64,000 bases of DNA from Chlamydia sp. BM-2023. Lineage in GTDB: Bacteria > Chlamydiota > Chlamydiia > Chlamydiales > Chlamydiaceae. Positions 59,827 through 64,000 of this stretch are shown piece by piece. Both the position numbers and the translations under genes were made by a program. The notes beneath the pieces were generated by a model, which was not told the DNA's origin, did no database searches, and was given only the letters and a program-made list of their open reading frames with translations. The stretch covers positions 496,001 through 560,000 of the forward strand of contig NZ_CAXIED010000001.1 in NCBI RefSeq assembly GCF_964023145.1, read 5' to 3'. Position 1 is the stretch's first letter, and each line of letters starts with the position of its first letter.

Positions 59827-61734
59827 ATGATCCCCTTTACAAAAACGATCGGTTACCGTTTATGGTTAGCGTGCGTAGCGGCAATTATCCTCCCGTTAGG
59901 GATTAACATTGTCCTACTTAACCTTAGGCAATACCGCACTACAGTTTCATCTGTTGCCGTAGCATTTAAAGAAAATGCTGCTTTTAAGGTGGATACCCTA
60001 ATGCAAATAGTTCCCCTAAATGCCGATGTATTAGCGTTATTTTCTGAAGTTTTAGATCTTGATGAGGGAGTTCCCTCAGTTCCCAATGTTGAGCTTAGCA
60101 ATGAGATGCAAAGAATGTTTAGCTCTACATATGAAGAAATCTCATTAATTAAACTTCTTCCTAACGGGGAAAAAATCGTTGTAGCCTCTAGCGTTCCTGA
60201 GCGCCTGGGAGAAAATTACCAAAATAAAATAAACATTCCTGCGACCTTACCATTTTCAGCACAATTTAAGCAGTCCGCTGAAAATCACGATGTTTTCTCA
60301 GTAATGCAAGCTAATATTTTTGATTCTGATACCCATGAGATTTTAGGAGTTCTTTATACCACTCATAACATAGAAGAATTCTTAAAAAACCTTCTTGTAA
60401 ATACCCAGCCATTTTTCACTGTAAAAACAGCAATATTATCCAAAGATGGCATAATATTAAAATCTTCAGATCCCGCCCTAGATCTCCGTGCTATTTACCC
60501 CAATGTCACTAAAAAACAATTTTGTGACATTTTTATAAATGTGGATGACTGCCCTAAGGAAATTTCATTACAACCTATTCAGCTAACGCCATTACCTATA
60601 GATGAGGACTTCTTCTCATTTAAAAACAAAAATCAAAAAGTATGGAGCTACCTTGCAAAAGTTCCTAATATGGATATAAGCATACTCTCCTACGGCACAA
60701 AAACCGATCTCCTAGCGAACTTTTGGAAACGCGCTATGGTGTATTCTGCGTACTTTTCCTGTGTTTTGCTAGGAAGTATCGTTGCTTATCTCGTTGCAAA
60801 AAGGCTTTCCTTACCTATTCGCAAGCTCGCCACAGCAATGATACAAACTAGAGAAAATATTCCCGATCCTTATGTTGATGACTCCCTAGGATTTGAAGTA
60901 AACAGGTTGGGGCATATTTTTAATGCTATGGTACAAAGCTTAGCGCAACAGCAAACCCTAGCTCAGAAAAATTATGAAATAAAAGAAAATGCCCAAAATG
61001 CTTTGTATCTTGGAGAACAAGCGCAACAGCGTTTACTTCCCAATACACTTCCTAGTTACCCTCATGCAGAGCTAGCAAAAGCTTATATTCCTGCTATTAC
61101 CGTAGGGGGAGACTTCTTTGATGCCTTTATCATTGGCGAAGGAGATAACGCTAAACTATTTCTCATTGTTGCTGATGCCTCTGGGAAAGGTGTTTATGCC
61201 TGCGGGTATTCCCTATTTTTGAAAAACATGCTCCGCACTTTCCTTTCGGAAAAGCCATCTATTAAAGAGGCTATAGAACAAACTTCCCTACTGTTTTACC
61301 AAAATACCGCTGATTCAGGAATGTTTGTTACCCTATGTGTATATAGCTATAGCTACAAAACAGGAATCGTAGAGTTTTACTCTTGTGGTCATAATCCTGC
61401 GTGTTATCTCTCCCCAACCGGAGAAGTATCTCTTCTTGCGCATCGCGGTATGGCTCTGGGATTCCTCCCTAACATTCCTGATCTCCCTACGGAAAGCTTT
61501 AAGCCTGATCCAGGCTCTCTTATTGTTCTATACTCTGATGGAATTACAGAAGCCCATAATAAAGCTTTTGAAATGTTTGGTGAAGAACGTTTAAAAAGCA
61601 TCGTAAAAACCTTAACCGGGAAAAGCGCCGAAGAAGCCATGCACTCTTTAATGCTCGCTGTAAAAACTTTCGTAGGGAATAGCCATCAACATGATGATAT
61701 CACCCTGCTGATTCTTAAAATATCGGACTCATGA
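59827..61734 (+). CDS. rsbU: RsbU-type PP2C phosphatase with extracytoplasmic sensor (CT588-like)
   Basis: Membrane-bound serine phosphatase that should dephosphorylate RsbV-type anti-anti-sigma factors. Order of parts in 635 residues: membrane helix (about 11-30), a sensor domain of about 270 residues outside the inner membrane, second helix (about 302-322), HAMP linker with LSLPIRKLATAM, and a PP2C domain. Metal ligands are intact: GGDFFDAF, DASGKGVYA, YSDGITEA and HDDITLL. The sensor of the C. trachomatis protein has been reported to bind TCA-cycle intermediates. It overlaps the next gene by 4 bases (ATGA). Confidence 0.93.
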   Translation: MIPFTKTIGYRLWLACVAAIILPLGINIVLLNLRQYRTTVSSVAVAFKENAAFKVDTLMQIVPLNADVLALFSEVLDLDEGVPSVPNVELSNEMQRMFSSTYEEISLIKLLPNGEKIVVASSVPERLGENYQNKINIPATLPFSAQFKQSAENHDVFSVMQANIFDSDTHEILGVLYTTHNIEEFLKNLLVNTQPFFTVKTAILSKDGIILKSSDPALDLRAIYPNVTKKQFCDIFINVDDCPKEISLQPIQLTPLPIDEDFFSFKNKNQKVWSYLAKVPNMDISILSYGTKTDLLANFWKRAMVYSAYFSCVLLGSIVAYLVAKRLSLPIRKLATAMIQTRENIPDPYVDDSLGFEVNRLGHIFNAMVQSLAQQQTLAQKNYEIKENAQNALYLGEQAQQRLLPNTLPSYPHAELAKAYIPAITVGGDFFDAFIIGEGDNAKLFLIVADASGKGVYACGYSLFLKNMLRTFLSEKPSIKEAIEQTSLLFYQNTADSGMFVTLCVYSYSYKTGIVEFYSCGHNPACYLSPTGEVSLLAHRGMALGFLPNIPDLPTESFKPDPGSLIVLYSDGITEAHNKAFEMFGEERLKSIVKTLTGKSAEEAMHSLMLAVKTFVGNSHQHDDITLLILKISDS

Positions 61735-63548
61735 AACAAAATTTTACCAAACGCATTTTGCTTTTTCTTTTTTTGGTAATTCCGATTCCTTTGATTCTGA
61801 ATTTAGTTGTGCTATCGCTATTTTCTTTTTCAGCAGCAAAAAATAATCTTATTGGTAATCTTCATACTCATGCATCACACTTTAACCTGGAATTTGAAAA
61901 GAAACTCACAATCCATAAAATCTTCCTTAAAAGATTAGCAAATACGCTAGCTCTCAAAGCCTACTCATCATCTGAAGATTTTTATGTTCAAGCGTATCAT
62001 GAGATGTTTGCTTTATCCGATACGGATTTTTCTTTGTGTTTAATTCCTTTAGTTAATGGAAATATAAAAACCAAAAATCCCCATGATCCCTTTATCCATT
62101 ATTTAAAAACTCATCCTGAGTTAAAAAAGAAGCTAAGCATGTCCTCAGGGAAAGCTTGCCTAATCACGGTCCCTTCTGAAACCTCTCCGAATAATTACCT
62201 TGTAATTACCGAAGATATCGAAATATGGAACTCCCCGACTAATGCGGGACTTCTTGTAGGTTTTTACCCTATGCATTTTTTGCAAAAGGACCTATTTCGA
62301 TCCTTACATCTTGCTGATGAGGATATCTGCCTACTAAATAAATATGGAGAGGTGCTTTTCTCTTCCAACCCGTTATTCTCTTCTGAAGTATTTTCTCTAA
62401 ACATTCCTGATCTTCCGAAAATCACTCCTCGAACACATGCAACATCTATAGAAATAGCTCCTAAGATGCTCCAGGAGCAAAATCTCATCAGCGTAAAAAT
62501 TAAAAACAAACGCTATTTAGGAATCGTTTTAAATAAGATTCCTATTCAAGGGACCTACACACTTTCTGTTGTTCCTCTTTCTACGCTTCTTAAAAAAGCT
62601 ATTCGCCTACCTGTAAACGTGATTTTCTTTTACGCACTAGCGTTTATTCTTATGGGATGGATACTTACAAAAATAAACAAACGATTAAACCAGCCTATTC
62701 AAGAGCTGACCACATGCATGGAAGCTGCATGGCGAGGAAACCATAACATACGCTATGAACCACGACCTTACGGATACGAAATCAATGAACTGGGAAACAT
62801 CTTTAATTGCACTTTACTACTACTACTTAACTCTAGAGAAAAAGCAGAAATCGAAGACATCTCAGGAAATAAACTACAAAAAGAGCTGGCTATTCTCTCT
62901 TCTTTACAACAAACATTACTAAGCCCTGACTTTCCAGATTTTCCGAATATCACCTTTATTTCTAAGCACCTACAAGGTGCTCAGCTATCGGGACACTTCT
63001 ATGGTTGGAAAGCGTCAACGTCAGATCATAGCTTGATAGGTGTTGTAGGACTCGCCGGAGATATAGGCCTGCCTTCTTATCTCTATGCTTTATCAGCACG
63101 CAGCTTATTTCTCGCCTACGCGAATATATTTCCCTCTTTAGAGAAAATAGGCACAGCTACATATGAAACCTTTGGGAAAACCACAGAAGGAGACGAAGCT
63201 ACTGTCTCTATGACATTTATTCGGTATCTTTCTACAGAAGCCTCTTTAGAACTTTTCTCTGTAGGGAATACCCCTCCTGTTGTTTTCTTAAAACGACAGG
63301 AAACATTTTCTCGGCTACACCCTCCAGTGTCGCAAAAAATACAATCTGGGGATGTTCTCGTATGCATTACGGGAAATAACGAACTTACTGACTATCTTAT
63401 GCGCTTACCCATTGAAGAACTTCTTAAAGATCCTTTAGCACCTCTAAATTCCGACAATTTTGTAGAAACCCTTACAGAAATGCTCAATAAAGAAACACAA
63501 TCACAAATAGATGGAACTCTAAGTTTCCTCAGTTTTACTAACATCTAA
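61731..63548 (+). CDS. RsbU paralogue with a degenerate PP2C domain (CT589-like)
   Basis: A 605-residue protein with the same architecture as RsbU: membrane helix (about 8-30), sensor region, second helix (about 292-314), HAMP-like linker (LNQPIQELTTCM) and a PP2C-fold domain. Every metal-site acid is replaced: GDFFD becomes GHFYG, DASGKG becomes GLAGDIG, YSDGITE becomes ITGNNEL, and DDITLL becomes DGTLSFL. It is therefore probably not a phosphatase but a partner or decoy that keeps the sensor. It is translationally coupled to rsbU. The last 30 bases overlap the antisense gene that follows. Confidence 0.9.
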   Translation: MKQNFTKRILLFLFLVIPIPLILNLVVLSLFSFSAAKNNLIGNLHTHASHFNLEFEKKLTIHKIFLKRLANTLALKAYSSSEDFYVQAYHEMFALSDTDFSLCLIPLVNGNIKTKNPHDPFIHYLKTHPELKKKLSMSSGKACLITVPSETSPNNYLVITEDIEIWNSPTNAGLLVGFYPMHFLQKDLFRSLHLADEDICLLNKYGEVLFSSNPLFSSEVFSLNIPDLPKITPRTHATSIEIAPKMLQEQNLISVKIKNKRYLGIVLNKIPIQGTYTLSVVPLSTLLKKAIRLPVNVIFFYALAFILMGWILTKINKRLNQPIQELTTCMEAAWRGNHNIRYEPRPYGYEINELGNIFNCTLLLLLNSREKAEIEDISGNKLQKELAILSSLQQTLLSPDFPDFPNITFISKHLQGAQLSGHFYGWKASTSDHSLIGVVGLAGDIGLPSYLYALSARSLFLAYANIFPSLEKIGTATYETFGKTTEGDEATVSMTFIRYLSTEASLELFSVGNTPPVVFLKRQETFSRLHPPVSQKIQSGDVLVCITGNNELTDYLMRLPIEELLKDPLAPLNSDNFVETLTEMLNKETQSQIDGTLSFLSFTNI

Positions 63549-63830
63549 GTTGTTACAGGTGATACTCACACACCCCGCCTCAACAGGAATTTTCCCCAGC
63601 CATAAAAGTAAAGCAGAAATAACGACCACTAAAACGCCTACGATAGTTCCTACGGAAGCTATCGTCATAAACAATGGTGAGGTAACCGTTAAACTGACTA
63701 AAACTAATGCGATTCCAATAACTACAAAAGCGATAAAGCACTTTTGCACCTTAGAAAGTTTCTTCTCATGGTTTTGCACCCACTGCACACACGAAGGGCA
63801 TATTGACTGCAGGCTTGTTTGTATTTTCAT
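63519..63830 (-). CDS. Small Inc-like two-lobed membrane protein
   Basis: A 103-residue protein of unknown function. A 30-residue N-terminus with CPSC and a basic patch precedes two hydrophobic lobes (about residues 30-50 and 54-80) with only a few residues between, then a short tail with several cysteines. The bilobed profile resembles inclusion-membrane proteins. ATG 63830 is the only good start. Its 3' end overlaps the end of the convergent RsbU paralogue by 30 bases. It may be lineage-specific, since I recall no counterpart at this place in C. trachomatis. Confidence 0.65.
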   Translation of the reverse strand: MKIQTSLQSICPSCVQWVQNHEKKLSKVQKCFIAFVVIGIALVLVSLTVTSPLFMTIASVGTIVGVLVVVISALLLWLGKIPVEAGCVSITCNNLDVSKTEET

Positions 63831-63884
63831 CTAAAATGACTCTAGTAAAATTCAAGGCAAAGATTTTACTCATAAACTGGTTTT

Positions 63885-64000
63885 ATGACAAAATTAGAAA
63901 ACCGCCTCACCGGTATTTGTGAAAGGTTTTTAGCAAAATTTTTTTTGATTTTTAAGACAAAAAAGCTTTTGTTCAATCCTATTCGTACTGATACAGATAG
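63885..64000 (+). CDS. 5' end of an unknown gene, cut by the window edge (CT590-like by position)
   Basis: An ATG at 63885 opens a frame that runs to the window end without a stop (38 codons). The visible part is basic and hydrophobic (ERFLAKFFLIFKTKKLL), possibly a membrane-proximal amphipathic helix. It is divergent from the small Inc-like gene across 54 bases. By gene order after the RsbU paralogue it could be the CT590 counterpart, but too little is visible to identify it. Confidence 0.5.
   Translation, partial: MTKLENRLTGICERFLAKFFLIFKTKKLLFNPIRTDTD

Overview
The window comes from a chromosome of the obligate intracellular family Chlamydiaceae. Nearly every gene matches a known chlamydial gene in both sequence and order: T3SS export genes beside lpdA-lipA, the scc2-copB-copD translocator block, a single-operon type II secretion system, two SWIM-SNF2 helicases, chromosomal relatives of plasmid proteins pGP5-D/pGP6-D, and RsbU with a paralogue. 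DNA is A/T-rich and densely coding; no stretch over 300 bases lacks a gene. I see no insertion sequence, prophage, CRISPR array, rRNA or clear pseudogene. Joining the trmE/nth block to the brnQ/SNF2 block is, from memory, the order of the C. pneumoniae/C. psittaci side of the family rather than of C. trachomatis; I cannot fix the species.

Layout. 1-5748 (minus): SNF2 helicase, mreB and pckG (cut by the window edge), tightly linked. 5939-12856 (plus): tRNA-Gly, trigger factor, clpP-clpX, pcnB, der, and a small unknown protein with two tail-fibre-knob-like repeats. 12911-18297 (minus): secA, a membrane-anchored TPR protein, psd. 18457-25476 (plus): trmE, nth, brnQ, second SNF2 helicase; then a small zinc-ribbon membrane protein (minus). 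26224-28550 (plus): lpdA-lipA.

28756-33511 (plus): T3SS genes sctJ, a probable sctK, sctL, sctR, sctS, sctT, encoding the inner ring, sorting-platform linker and export gate. 33595 is a two-hydrophobic-lobe Inc-like protein (minus). 34139-42761 (minus): type II secretion operon (unknown secreted/periplasmic protein, three pseudopilins, GspF, GspE, GspD secretin, unknown exported protein), preceded by pepP and mutL. 45919-49887 (plus): T3SS translocators CopB and CopD with their TPR chaperone, closed by a clear terminator. 49960: EamA transporter (minus).

51072-63548 (plus): thrS, a ParA-like ATPase, a pGP6-D-like protein, a CT584-like protein, trpS, uvrB, eno (strong terminator), RsbU phosphatase, and a paralogue whose phosphatase metal ligands are all replaced. 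The window ends with a small Inc-like gene (minus) and the 5' end of another gene (plus).

CT numbers refer to C. trachomatis D/UW-3 orthologues recalled from memory and assigned by order and sequence; none was checked by a search. Promoter calls are by eye against sigma66-type -35/-10 boxes and are tentative.
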